Positions 39,037-48,018 of a stretch of 64,000 nucleotides of DNA are shown here, piece by piece. The notes under the pieces were generated by a model that worked only from the letters and a program-made list of their open reading frames with translations, did not search any database and had not been told where the DNA came from. Position numbers and translations under genes: made by a program. The stretch spans positions 1 to 64,000 of the forward strand of contig NZ_WFLJ01000019.1 in NCBI RefSeq assembly GCF_009208735.1. Reading direction: 5' to 3'. This DNA is from Janthinobacterium rivuli. GTDB lineage: Bacteria; Pseudomonadota; Gammaproteobacteria; Burkholderiales; Burkholderiaceae_D. Every line of letters begins with the position of its first letter. Positions within the stretch are counted from its first letter, which is position 1.

Positions 39037-40668
39037 ATGTTGCGACTCAACGAAGTAAAACTTCCCCTCGAACACGACGAAGCGGCCCTGCCGGCCGCCG
39101 TCCTTGCACGCCTCGGCATAGCCGCGGATGAGCTGCTCGGCTTTACGGTCTTCAAGCGCAGCTACGACGCGCGCAAGCGCAGTGCCGTGGTGTTGATTTA
39201 CTCGCTGCATGTGGACGTCAAGAATGAAGCGGCCGTGCTGGCGCGCCTGCAGCACGATGTGCACCTGATGCCCGCGCCCGACACCGACTACAAATTCGTC
39301 GCCGGCGGCGAACAGCTGGCCGGCCACACCAATGAGCCGCGCCCCATCGTCATCGGTACCGGCCCGTGCGGCCTGTTCGTGGCGCTGATCCTGGCGCAGA
39401 TGGGCTTGCGCCCTCTCATCCTGGAGCGGGGCAAGCAGGTGCGCGAACGCACGGTCGATACCTTCGGCTTCTGGCGCAAGCGCGAACTGAACCCGGAATC
39501 GAACGTGCAGTTCGGCGAAGGCGGCGCCGGCACCTTTTCGGACGGCAAGCTGTACAGCCAGATCAAGGATCCCAAGCACTACGGACGCAAGGTCTTGACG
39601 GAATTCGTCAAGGCGGGCGCGCCTGAGGAAATCATGTATGTGAGCAAGCCGCACATCGGCACCTTCCGCCTGGTCAAGATGGTGGAAGAAATGCGCGCAA
39701 ACATCGAGCGGCTGGGCGGCGAATACCGCTTCAGCAGCAAAGTGGTCGATCTCGACATCGAGCCAGGCAGCGACGGCGGCCAGGTGCGTGGCGTGGTGCT
39801 GGACAACGGCGAAACCATCGCCAGCAACCACGTCGTGCTGGCCATCGGCCACAGCGCGCGCGACACCTTCGAGATGCTGCACCGCCGCGGCGTGTACATC
39901 GAAGCGAAACCGTTCTCGATCGGCTTCCGCGTGGAACATCCGCAATCCCTGATCGACAGCTGCCGCTTCGGCCCCAGCGCCGGCCACCCGATCCTGGGCG
40001 CGGCCGACTACAAGCTGGTGCACCACGCCAGCAATGGCCGCTCCGTCTACAGCTTCTGCATGTGCCCGGGCGGCACGGTGGTGGCAGCCGCCTCGGAACC
40101 GGGCCGTCTGGTGACGAACGGCATGAGCCAGTATTCGCGCAATGAGCGCAACGCCAACAGCGCCATCGTGGTCGGCATCACGCCAGCCGACTACCCGGGC
40201 GACCCGCTGGCCGGCATCGCCCTGCAGCGCGAGCTGGAAGAGCGCGCGTTTGCTCTGGGCGGCGGCAACTACGATGCTCCAGGACAACTGGTCGGCGATT
40301 TCGTCGCTGGCCGCGCCTCGACGGAGTTCGGCAGCGTGGTGCCGTCGTACAAGCCGGCCGTGCACCTGACGGATCTGGCGCCCTCGCTGCCCGAGTACGC
40401 GATCACGGCCCTGCGCGAAGCGTTTCCGGCGTTCAACAAGCAGATCAAGGGTTACTACAAGGCCGACGCCGTGCTGACGGGCGTGGAAACGCGCACCTCG
40501 TCGCCGATCCGCATCAAGCGCCGCGACGATGACCTGCAAAGCCTGAATACACGGGGCCTCTTCCCGGCCGGCGAAGGCGCCGGCTATGCGGGCGGTATCC
40601 TGTCGGCGGCCGTCGATGGCATCAAGGTGGCCGAAGCGGTGGCGCTGTCGATGGCGGCGCGCGGCTAA
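39037..40668 (+). CDS. FAD-dependent dehydrogenase (COG2509-like)
   Basis: A 543-residue flavoprotein. After about 100 residues unrelated to the dinucleotide fold comes the FAD-binding motif PIVIGTGPCGLFVALILAQMG and LERGKQVRERT, then the family segment ESNVQFGEGGAGTFSDGKLYSQIKD and a C-terminal FAD-contacting FPAGEGAGYAGGILSAAVDG. This matches the uncharacterised FAD-dependent dehydrogenase family (COG2509). The physiological substrate is unknown. ATG 39037 has no strong ribosome-binding site. It stands alone, with a terminator 30 bases after its stop. Confidence 0.88.
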   Translation: MLRLNEVKLPLEHDEAALPAAVLARLGIAADELLGFTVFKRSYDARKRSAVVLIYSLHVDVKNEAAVLARLQHDVHLMPAPDTDYKFVAGGEQLAGHTNEPRPIVIGTGPCGLFVALILAQMGLRPLILERGKQVRERTVDTFGFWRKRELNPESNVQFGEGGAGTFSDGKLYSQIKDPKHYGRKVLTEFVKAGAPEEIMYVSKPHIGTFRLVKMVEEMRANIERLGGEYRFSSKVVDLDIEPGSDGGQVRGVVLDNGETIASNHVVLAIGHSARDTFEMLHRRGVYIEAKPFSIGFRVEHPQSLIDSCRFGPSAGHPILGAADYKLVHHASNGRSVYSFCMCPGGTVVAAASEPGRLVTNGMSQYSRNERNANSAIVVGITPADYPGDPLAGIALQRELEERAFALGGGNYDAPGQLVGDFVAGRASTEFGSVVPSYKPAVHLTDLAPSLPEYAITALREAFPAFNKQIKGYYKADAVLTGVETRTSSPIRIKRRDDDLQSLNTRGLFPAGEGAGYAGGILSAAVDGIKVAEAVALSMAARG

Positions 40669-40699
40669 GCTACGCCAGCCTCCGCCTGCAGGCGGGACG

Positions 40700-40731
40700 A
40701 AAAAAAACCGGCACTCAGTGCCGGTTTTTTT
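40700..40731. terminator. Bidirectional terminator between the oxidoreductase and TBDR 5
   Basis: ACCGGCAC / GTGCCGGT with a short TCA loop is flanked by A and T runs. Confidence 0.9.
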
Positions 40732-40748
40732 ATGCCTGCTGGCCCCGC

Positions 40749-43565
40749 TTAAAACTTGTACGAGGCATTCAGGTAGCCGGTGCGGCCGCGCGGATCGTAG
40801 TAGCGGTCGTCATAGCCGAATTGCTGGCCGCGGTTCGCGCCAGACGTCGATGGCACGAATGGCGGGCTCTTGTCCGTCAGGTTCAGCACGCCTGCGGTGA
40901 GGACCCAGCTCTTGCTCGGAGTCCACACCGTTTGCCAGTCGAGCGTCGAATAGAAACCCACCTGCATGCGGATCTTTTCTTGGCCCGTCACGGCGCCGGA
41001 AGCGTCAAGCACGTCGACCGACGTTTCCTGGTCCTTGTAACCGGACAGGAAGTTGACGGTCAGCGAATTGGCCCAGTTGCCCGTTTTCAGGGTGTTCGTC
41101 CACTGGCCGCGCGTGCGGAAAGTCACCGTCCCCAGATCGGCGAAGTTGCCCAGCGCCGAATAATACTTGCCATTGCGTTCCAGCTGCACATCCTCGCGCA
41201 GCATTTGCGTCGCGTTCAGCTGCGACGTGAACAGGCCGATGCCGGAGCGGTAACGGGCGCTGATATCGATGTCAACGCCGGTGGCAAACGATTTACCGAG
41301 ATTCTGGTTATCCGCCAGGAAGGCCAGGTAGGTGGTCCCCGTACCCACGTCCTTGTTGACGCCCCAGGATTTCGGGAAGTTGGCCGGATTGGCGAATACC
41401 AGCTGCTCGGTCAGCTGGCCGAAGGAATCGCGGATCTGCACATGCCACAGGTCGGCGCCCAGGGTGATGGCGCTGATCGGCTCATAACGGAAACCGATGG
41501 TCGCCTGTTTCGATTTCTCAGGCTGCAAGTCGCGGTTGCCGCCGGCCAGCTGGTCGTACTGGCGATTGCCTGGCTGACATTGCGCATTGAGTCGCGTGGC
41601 GATGGCTTGCAAGGCTGGCGAGCACGTGTACTTGTCGCTGGTGACGCCATAGCCGCGCTGCAAAGCATTCACTTGCGGTACTGTCGGCGCATGGAAACCA
41701 TTGCCGACCGAACCGCGGATCAGCAAGGTGGGCGCCGGCGTCCACTTGAAGCTGGCCTTGGCCGTGGTGGCGCCGCCAAAGTCCGAGAATTCATCGAAAC
41801 GCAGGGCCGCGCCCAGTTCCAGCTCTTTCAGCACGGGTGCGATGACTTCGCCAAAGATGCCCTTCGAGGTGCGGCTGGCGCTGTATGGCTGGCTACTGGC
41901 CGCGTCGCCGAAACGCTGGTCGCATTCCAGGCCCGTCGTGCCGCCGCACAAGGTGCCTTTTACCGGATCGGCCAGGATGCCTTGTGCAAACGGGCTCGGT
42001 TTGGCCGAGAATTCCTCGCGGTTGATGTTCGCGCCCACGCCCAACATCATGGGACCGCCAGCCAGACGCCGCACTTCCGTCGAACCATTCAGGTTGATGG
42101 TTTGCAGGCGCGAGGTGCCGCCATCCCAGTAGCCGGAGAACGTGGCGCTCTTGATGGCCTCCTGCGCCGCGGTGGACTGCTTGCCCGGACCGACGAAGGG
42201 GTCGAGCAAGCCGCTCGATGTGAGATTGTTGACGGCAATCGCGCCAGGATAGCCGGAAATACTGCCTTTTACGCGGCTTTCGGAGAAGTTGTATGATGCA
42301 TTGTAATCCCAGCCGGCAGCGACGCCGCGCGTGCCGACCACCACACTGGCAAAATCGGCCGTATCTTTCGAGGTACGCTGGCCCATGTCGAACAAGCGGT
42401 AGAACGCCGTGCTGTCGCCGGTAATACCAGCTGGCACTAAATACTTGTCATGCAGCGGCGTGCCCGCATCGACGGCGATCGCACCAGGCACGGGGGCGAT
42501 ACGCGACGTTTGTTTCGTGCGTGACAGCAATACATCCGCATACACTTCGTGGCCAGCGATCTTGAAGGTGCCCGATGCCATGAAGTTGTCACGCTTGCGC
42601 TCCGGGTAGATTTCCAGGTCCTTGGTGAAATCGTAGCCGCAGTAGTCATCGACCAGACCGCTGCCATCGGTATACGGTTCGATCACGCGAAACGTCTTGT
42701 CCGGGCAGGACCCGTTAGCCTTCTGGTAAGGGCTGATCAACTGGCCCTTGTCATCGGTGGCATTGGCCGGAATCGGGCTGGCCGAAAACTGTTGCTTCTG
42801 ATAGCGCTTGCCATTGGCCGAGAATTGCACCTTGCCCGTGTTGGCGAAACTGCGGTCGACGGAAGCGAGCTTGTCGCGCTCGTCGTGGCCAAAGGTCAGC
42901 ACCACGTTGTAGCCATCTTCGTCCAGGTTGCCAAAGCCCTTGGTGGCGCTGAGGCGTTTCTCACGCGCACCGTTTTTTGGTGCGGAGTAGCCGATGGACA
43001 CATCACCGATCGTCGTATCGTGCTTGGTAATGAAGTTGACCACGCCAGCGATGGCATCGGCACCGTACAGCGCGGAGGCGCCATCGGTTAGCAGTTCCAC
43101 ACGTTCAATTGCCGAGATAGGGATCGAATTCAAGTCGAAGCCAGCGGCGAAGCCCGTCAGCGTCTGGCCGCCGAACTGGGCCAGGCGCTTGCCGTTCAGC
43201 AAGACGAGCGTACGCGTCTCACCCACGTTATGCACGGAAATGCCAGAGAAACCGAAGGTGCTGCCGCCAACCGAGGAACTTTCGCTGGTGGCGCCCTGGG
43301 CGGAAGACAGCTTCTTGACCAGATCGGTGACCGAGGTGGCCCCCGAGGTGCGGATGGCTTCGGCGGTCAGGACGGTAACCGGCAAGGCGCCTTCGGCGGC
43401 GATGCGCTTGATCGACGAGCCCGTGACTTCCACGCGCTGGATTTGCGTATCGGCAGCCTGTGCATCTTGTGCGATCGCGGACTGCGAAACAACGGACATG
43501 GCGGCGGCTACACCACCGGCGCAGAAGATGCGAACGGCACGAGAGATGACGGTTTCTTTAAGCAT
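40749..43565 (-). CDS. TonB-dependent outer-membrane receptor (TBDR 5)
   Basis: The 938-residue receptor has a signal peptide (AAAMSVVSQSAIAQ, ending near residue 33), the QRVEVTGSSIKRIAAEG motif, a plug with RTLVLLNGKRLAQFG and LLTDGASALYGADAIAGVVNFITKH, and a barrel ending ASYKF. Residues 1-200 are very similar to TBDR 2; the barrel differs in detail, so the two may take related ligands. AAGGG lies six bases before ATG 43565. The leader contains a 25-base inverted repeat. No partner transport genes are adjacent. Confidence 0.93.
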   Translation of the reverse strand: MLKETVISRAVRIFCAGGVAAAMSVVSQSAIAQDAQAADTQIQRVEVTGSSIKRIAAEGALPVTVLTAEAIRTSGATSVTDLVKKLSSAQGATSESSSVGGSTFGFSGISVHNVGETRTLVLLNGKRLAQFGGQTLTGFAAGFDLNSIPISAIERVELLTDGASALYGADAIAGVVNFITKHDTTIGDVSIGYSAPKNGAREKRLSATKGFGNLDEDGYNVVLTFGHDERDKLASVDRSFANTGKVQFSANGKRYQKQQFSASPIPANATDDKGQLISPYQKANGSCPDKTFRVIEPYTDGSGLVDDYCGYDFTKDLEIYPERKRDNFMASGTFKIAGHEVYADVLLSRTKQTSRIAPVPGAIAVDAGTPLHDKYLVPAGITGDSTAFYRLFDMGQRTSKDTADFASVVVGTRGVAAGWDYNASYNFSESRVKGSISGYPGAIAVNNLTSSGLLDPFVGPGKQSTAAQEAIKSATFSGYWDGGTSRLQTINLNGSTEVRRLAGGPMMLGVGANINREEFSAKPSPFAQGILADPVKGTLCGGTTGLECDQRFGDAASSQPYSASRTSKGIFGEVIAPVLKELELGAALRFDEFSDFGGATTAKASFKWTPAPTLLIRGSVGNGFHAPTVPQVNALQRGYGVTSDKYTCSPALQAIATRLNAQCQPGNRQYDQLAGGNRDLQPEKSKQATIGFRYEPISAITLGADLWHVQIRDSFGQLTEQLVFANPANFPKSWGVNKDVGTGTTYLAFLADNQNLGKSFATGVDIDISARYRSGIGLFTSQLNATQMLREDVQLERNGKYYSALGNFADLGTVTFRTRGQWTNTLKTGNWANSLTVNFLSGYKDQETSVDVLDASGAVTGQEKIRMQVGFYSTLDWQTVWTPSKSWVLTAGVLNLTDKSPPFVPSTSGANRGQQFGYDDRYYDPRGRTGYLNASYKF

Positions 43566-43866
43566 GGTGAACCCTTTTTCATTTGTATGGTTATATATGA
43601 CTCCGGATTTGCTACCCGGATTGCACTCATTTATCTAAAGGAAACGCCTTGCACGGCACCACGATCACGTGCCGTGAAGTTCACTGGGACACTGGTACAG
43701 AAATGGCACTAGGAGACTGAAAGTCAACTAGACAACTACATAGAATCACGGCAAGAATATGAGTGTCAACAGAACTCAGCATGCGTATGGCGTACATACA
43801 ACATGTGAAAAGCAGGGGAGACAAGGGAAAAGCGCAGCTCGCGGCCAGCCGCGAGGCCGTGCAGCG
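43566..43866 (-). promoter_or_regulatory. TBDR 5 upstream region with a 25-bp inverted repeat
   Basis: CACGGCAC (43652-43659) and GTGCCGTG (43669-43676) are perfect 8-base arms around a 9-base centre, about 90 bases upstream of the TBDR 5 start. A TTGACA box lies at 43769-43764 on the minus strand, but no good -10 follows. The region also borders the end of the sensor kinase gene. Confidence 0.5.
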
Positions 43867-45240
43867 TCAGCTGGCCAGCGGCAGCCTGATCTGTATGTGA
43901 CAGCCGGGACTGCTGTCGATGGCGCACACCTGGCCGCCCAGTTGCTGCACGATGGTGTAGACGATGTGCATGCCCAGGCCGGAGCCGCCCTGGCCCCGCT
44001 TGGTGGTGAAAAACGGTTCAAACATGTGTTCGCGCACGGCCGGCGCCAGGCCGATGCCGTCGTCGGAAAAATCCAGCAGCAGCCAGCGCGCGGCCGCGTC
44101 GGTGTCGTCCGCCTCGATGCGCGCACGTATCGTGATGCGCCCCGGCCCGCCCTGCGGATAACCGTGGCGGGCGCTGTTCATCAACAGGTTCGAGAGGATT
44201 TGCGACAGCTTGCCAGCCGCCAGGCGCACCTGGCAATCGGGGGCGATGTCGAGTTCCACGCCCAGCGCCGCCTTGCGCAATTCCGGGCTGTGCGCCGATA
44301 CCAGGCCGTGCACATAGTCGTGCAGCGCCAGGTCTGCCACGTATTCACTGACCTGGTCCACGGCCAGTTGCTTGAAATTGCCGATCAGGTCGGCGGCGCG
44401 CGCCAGGTTGCGCTCGATCAGGGCGGCCGCGCCTTTGAGCGATTCGGCAATGTCGACCAGCTCGGCACGGCTGACCTTGGCGCCGCCCAGCAGCTGCACC
44501 AGCTGGTCGGCATAACTGCCCATGCTCGACGCGGCCGTCAGCGCCACGCCGATGGGCGTGTTGACTTCATGCGAGACACCGGCCACCAGCGAACCGAGGG
44601 CCGCCATCTGTTCCTGCTCGATCAGGTTCGCCTGCGCCGCCAGCAGCGATTCGGTGCGCACGCGCACGATCTCCTCAAGCTGCTGCGTGCGCTCCTGGTG
44701 CTGCAGCTCGGCCGCGCCGCGGGCCGAAAAGATCGACAGCAGCAGCAAGGCCAGCAAGCGCTTGTTTTCATCGATGGGCCGCGTGTCGATGGCCGACAGG
44801 ATGCCCAGGGTCTTGCCATCGGTATCGATCAGCGGCATGCCGACATAGCTTTCCGCCTGCATGTCGACGAGGAGACTATCGTATGGAAAGCGACGCTGGA
44901 TATCGCTGCCATGAAAACACATGCTTTGGCACGTCACGTCTTGGCAAGGCGTGTGCTGCAGGCTGTATTCGATATTCGGCTGGTAGCCGTCACCACCCCA
45001 CAGGGCCAGGGTGCGGATGCCTTCGCTGCCATCGTCCAGGCGCACCAGCCGCCCGGCGATCACATAGTGCACGTCGAGCGCTTCGGCCAAGTCCTTGACG
45101 AGGATGCGCAGGAAGTCGTCGCCCCGGGCGTGCGCCGTCGAGGCGGTAATCGAGCGCAGGGCCGCTTCCGCCAGGGTGCGCCGCTGCTCGGCATCGAACA
45201 GGGGTTCTTGCGAATTCACATCAAACAACGGAATACTCAT
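43867..45240 (-). CDS. Orphan GAF-domain sensor histidine kinase
   Basis: A 457-residue cytoplasmic kinase with no membrane helices. Residues about 30-175 form a GAF domain containing TPCQDVTCQSMC (Cys99, Cys104, Cys108). A coiled-coil linker (about 175-215) leads to the H-box GVSHEVNTP (His224), an N-box LLMNSARHG and the ATP-lid motifs DFSDDGIGL, FEPFFTTK and GSGLGMHIV. It should autophosphorylate His224 on a signal sensed by GAF; the cysteines suggest a metal, haem or redox cue, but this is speculative. AGGAG precedes ATG 45240. No response regulator is adjacent: the neighbours are TBDR 5 and corA. Confidence 0.88.
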   Translation of the reverse strand: MSIPLFDVNSQEPLFDAEQRRTLAEAALRSITASTAHARGDDFLRILVKDLAEALDVHYVIAGRLVRLDDGSEGIRTLALWGGDGYQPNIEYSLQHTPCQDVTCQSMCFHGSDIQRRFPYDSLLVDMQAESYVGMPLIDTDGKTLGILSAIDTRPIDENKRLLALLLLSIFSARGAAELQHQERTQQLEEIVRVRTESLLAAQANLIEQEQMAALGSLVAGVSHEVNTPIGVALTAASSMGSYADQLVQLLGGAKVSRAELVDIAESLKGAAALIERNLARAADLIGNFKQLAVDQVSEYVADLALHDYVHGLVSAHSPELRKAALGVELDIAPDCQVRLAAGKLSQILSNLLMNSARHGYPQGGPGRITIRARIEADDTDAAARWLLLDFSDDGIGLAPAVREHMFEPFFTTKRGQGGSGLGMHIVYTIVQQLGGQVCAIDSSPGCHIQIRLPLAS

Positions 45241-45374
45241 GAATGCTCCTGCACGGCACCGGAAGCGCAGGCACGCCCGCCGGCGCGGCGACTCTCAGCC
45301 ATGGCCCGCCCCAGCGGACCTGCCGCGATTGTACCCCTGGCTATTGCTTAATAATACAGATATCCAGGAATTTT

Positions 45375-46340
45375 TTACAGCCAGCCGGAACGTTTGAACA
45401 AGTAATACATATAACCGCAGACACAGCTCATCAGTCCCACGGCCACGGGATAGCCGTATTGCCAGTCCAGCTCCGGCATGAACTTGAAGTTCATGCCCCA
45501 CACGCCGGCAAACGCCGTAAACACGGCAAAGATAGCGGCCCAGGCCGCCAATTGCTTGTTTACTTCGCTCTCGTCGATGGCCACCATCGACAGATTCACC
45601 TGGATGGCCGTGCTGATGGTGTCGCGGATGGTGTCGAGCGTGCCATTGATGCGCGCCAAATGGTCGTGCACGTCGCGGAAATACTCCTGGGTATCGTGGC
45701 ACAGGGGCGGCACGCGCCCGCCGTGCAACTTGCCCACCGCTTCCATCAGCGGCGCCACCACGTGGCGCAAGACCATGACCTTGCGTTTTAATTGATACAG
45801 CCGTTCGATATTGTCGCGCTCGGTGCCGCGGTCGAAGATGCGGTCCTCGATCAGTTCCAGCTCCGATTCGAGCGCGTCGAGCACGGGAAAGTAACGGTCG
45901 ACGACGGCGTCCATCAGCGCGTACAGCACGAAGGCCGAGCCCTGGCGCAGCAGATGCGGTTCGCGCTCGGCGCGCGCGCGCACGCCAAGAAAACCTTGCG
46001 AGCTGTTGCTGCGCGACGAGAGCACATAATTGGCGCCGACAAAAATATCGACTTCGCCCAGCACCAGTTCGTTCTCGACCATTTCCACGGTTTTCACGAC
46101 GGCAAACAGGGAATCGCCATATTCCTCGATCTTCGGACGCTGATGGCCCCGCTGCGCGTCTTCCACCGCCAGTTCGTGCAGGCAAAACTCGTGCTGCATC
46201 TGTTTCAGCTCGGCCGGCGTGGCGTCGAGCAGGGCCACCCAGACGAAACAGTCGGGGCGCTCGACGTAATCGCTGATATCGTCAATCGGCAAGTCGGCCA
46301 GTTTTTTGCCATCCTGGTAGGCCACGCAGTTAATCAGCAT
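45375..46340 (-). CDS. corA: CorA-family magnesium/divalent cation transporter
   Basis: A 321-residue inner-membrane channel of the CorA family. It has a long N-terminal cytoplasmic alpha/beta and helical domain, then two C-terminal membrane helices with the selectivity motif GMN in FAGVWGMNFKFMPEL and a basic tail (YLFKRSGWL). CorA forms homopentamers that admit Mg2+ (also Co2+, Ni2+); some relatives export Zn2+. ATG 46340 is used; a TTG four codons upstream is also in frame. It lies downstream of ntrC, past a terminator, so it is probably independent. Confidence 0.93.
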   Translation of the reverse strand: MLINCVAYQDGKKLADLPIDDISDYVERPDCFVWVALLDATPAELKQMQHEFCLHELAVEDAQRGHQRPKIEEYGDSLFAVVKTVEMVENELVLGEVDIFVGANYVLSSRSNSSQGFLGVRARAEREPHLLRQGSAFVLYALMDAVVDRYFPVLDALESELELIEDRIFDRGTERDNIERLYQLKRKVMVLRHVVAPLMEAVGKLHGGRVPPLCHDTQEYFRDVHDHLARINGTLDTIRDTISTAIQVNLSMVAIDESEVNKQLAAWAAIFAVFTAFAGVWGMNFKFMPELDWQYGYPVAVGLMSCVCGYMYYLFKRSGWL

Positions 46341-46448
46341 ACAGTTCCACAATGAAAGTTAACACCGGACGAAACAGTCCGACAGGCGCCAGCTTACCTT
46401 ATCGCCTGCTGTGGGTGTTGTGGCGTACGAGGAACACCGCAAGAAAAG

Positions 46449-46472
46449 GCGGACGGGGGAGTCCCCGTCCGG
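46449..46472 (-). terminator. Intrinsic terminator after ntrC
   Basis: An 8-bp stem GGACGGGG / CCCCGTCC with a 4-base loop is followed on the minus strand by GCCTTTTCTT. It lies 8 bases beyond the ntrC stop. Confidence 0.7.
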
Positions 46473-46479
46473 CAAGGCG

Positions 46480-47970
46480 TCAATCGTCCTTGGCGCCGTC
46501 GATGCCCAGTTCGGAGATCTTGCGGGTGATGGTGTTGCGGCCGATGCCCAGGCGCACGGCGGCGTCGTTCTTGCGCCCGTGCGTATGCTTGAGCGCCGTC
46601 TTGATCAGGGCCGACTCGAATTGCCGTCCCAGCACGGCCATGACTTCCTGCTGCCCCGCGCCCAGCATGCCGGCCGCCTGCAATTCCAGCAAACCGATCC
46701 AGCCCGGCGGCGCGCCGTTGGCGGGCGCGGCCGCTTCGAACACCTGGCCGCCGTGTGGATGGGCAACGGCCGCCGGTGCAGCTTCGCCCGCCGGCGCGCT
46801 GGCTGCGGCATCGCCCTGCCCCTGCGTCAATTCCAGCGGCAAGTCCTTGATTTCCACCGTCTGGCCCGGCGCCATGACGGTGATCCAGTTGCACAGGTTT
46901 TCCAGCTGGCGCACATTGCCGGGCAAATCCAGGCTGCTGAGAAACTGCATCGTCGGCTCGCTCATGCGCTTGGCTTCCACGCCCAGCTGGCGTGCGCTCT
47001 GCACCAGGAAGTGGCGCACCAGGATGGGGATATCCTCGCGCCGCTCCCGCAAACTGGGCAGGCGCAGGCGGATCACGTTCAGGCGGTGATACAAGTCTTC
47101 GCGGAACAGGCCGTCGCGCACGCGCTGCTCGAGGTTCTGGTGCGTGGCCGTAATGACGCGCACGTTCGCCTTCATGGGCTGATGCCCGCCGACGCGATAG
47201 AAATGCCCGTCGGACAGCACGCGCAAGAGTCGCGTCTGCAGGTCGAACGGCATGTCGCCGATCTCGTCGAGGAACAGGGTGCCGTTCTCGGCCTGTTCGA
47301 AGCGGCCCCGGCGCGTCGTTTGGGCGCCCGTAAACGCCCCCCGCTCATGGCCGAACAGTTCCGATTCCAGCAAATCCTTGGGGATCGCCGCCGTATTCAG
47401 GGCGATGAACGGCTGCGCCGCGCGCGGGCTGTGCTTGTGCAGCGCGCGCGCCACCAATTCCTTGCCGGAACCGGATTCGCCCGTGATGAGCACCGTCACG
47501 TTCGATTGCGACAGGCGGCCGATGGCGCGGAACACTTCCTGCATGGCCGGCGCCTGGCCGAGGATTTCCGGCGTTTCCGACGGGCCCGACTCGACGCTGG
47601 TCTCGCGCAAGCTTTCTTCCAGCGCGCGGCGGATCAGCTCGACAGCCTTGTCGATATCGAAGGGCTTGGCCAGGTATTCGAAGGCGCCGCCCTGGAAGGC
47701 CGCGACGGCCGAGTCGAGGTCGGAAAAGGCCGTGATGATGATGACCGGCAAGCCGGGAAAGCGCGACTTGACCGTCTGCAGCAATTCCAGGCCGGAGGCG
47801 CCCGGCATGCGGATATCGGACACGAGCACTTGCGGCGTGTCAAATTCCAGTGCGGCGATGGCGTCGCGCGCATTGGCAAAACTCTTGGTGGCGAGATTTT
47901 CCCGCGCCAGGGCTTTTTCCAGCACCCAGCGGATTGATTCGTCGTCGTCAACTATCCAGATTGGCTTCAT
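46480..47970 (-). CDS. ntrC: Nitrogen regulation response regulator NtrC
   Basis: A sigma-54 activator that, when phosphorylated by NtrB, turns on nitrogen-scavenging genes such as glnA. The 496-residue protein has a receiver domain with the acidic pocket and phospho-acceptor Asp52 (VLVSDIRMPG), an AAA+ domain with Walker A GESGSGKE (164-171) and the sigma-54 contact loop GAFTGA (211-216), and a C-terminal Fis-type helix-turn-helix (NDAAVRLGIGRNTITRKISELGI). An Ala/Pro-rich linker precedes the DNA-binding domain. It starts 48 bases after ntrB. A putative NtrC site lies upstream of glnA in the same cluster. Confidence 0.97.
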   Translation of the reverse strand: MKPIWIVDDDESIRWVLEKALARENLATKSFANARDAIAALEFDTPQVLVSDIRMPGASGLELLQTVKSRFPGLPVIIITAFSDLDSAVAAFQGGAFEYLAKPFDIDKAVELIRRALEESLRETSVESGPSETPEILGQAPAMQEVFRAIGRLSQSNVTVLITGESGSGKELVARALHKHSPRAAQPFIALNTAAIPKDLLESELFGHERGAFTGAQTTRRGRFEQAENGTLFLDEIGDMPFDLQTRLLRVLSDGHFYRVGGHQPMKANVRVITATHQNLEQRVRDGLFREDLYHRLNVIRLRLPSLRERREDIPILVRHFLVQSARQLGVEAKRMSEPTMQFLSSLDLPGNVRQLENLCNWITVMAPGQTVEIKDLPLELTQGQGDAAASAPAGEAAPAAVAHPHGGQVFEAAAPANGAPPGWIGLLELQAAGMLGAGQQEVMAVLGRQFESALIKTALKHTHGRKNDAAVRLGIGRNTITRKISELGIDGAKDD

Positions 47971-48018
47971 TAGTGTGTGCGTCCCGCAATGGATTTCATG
48001 GGTGGGATACTTCCTCGC

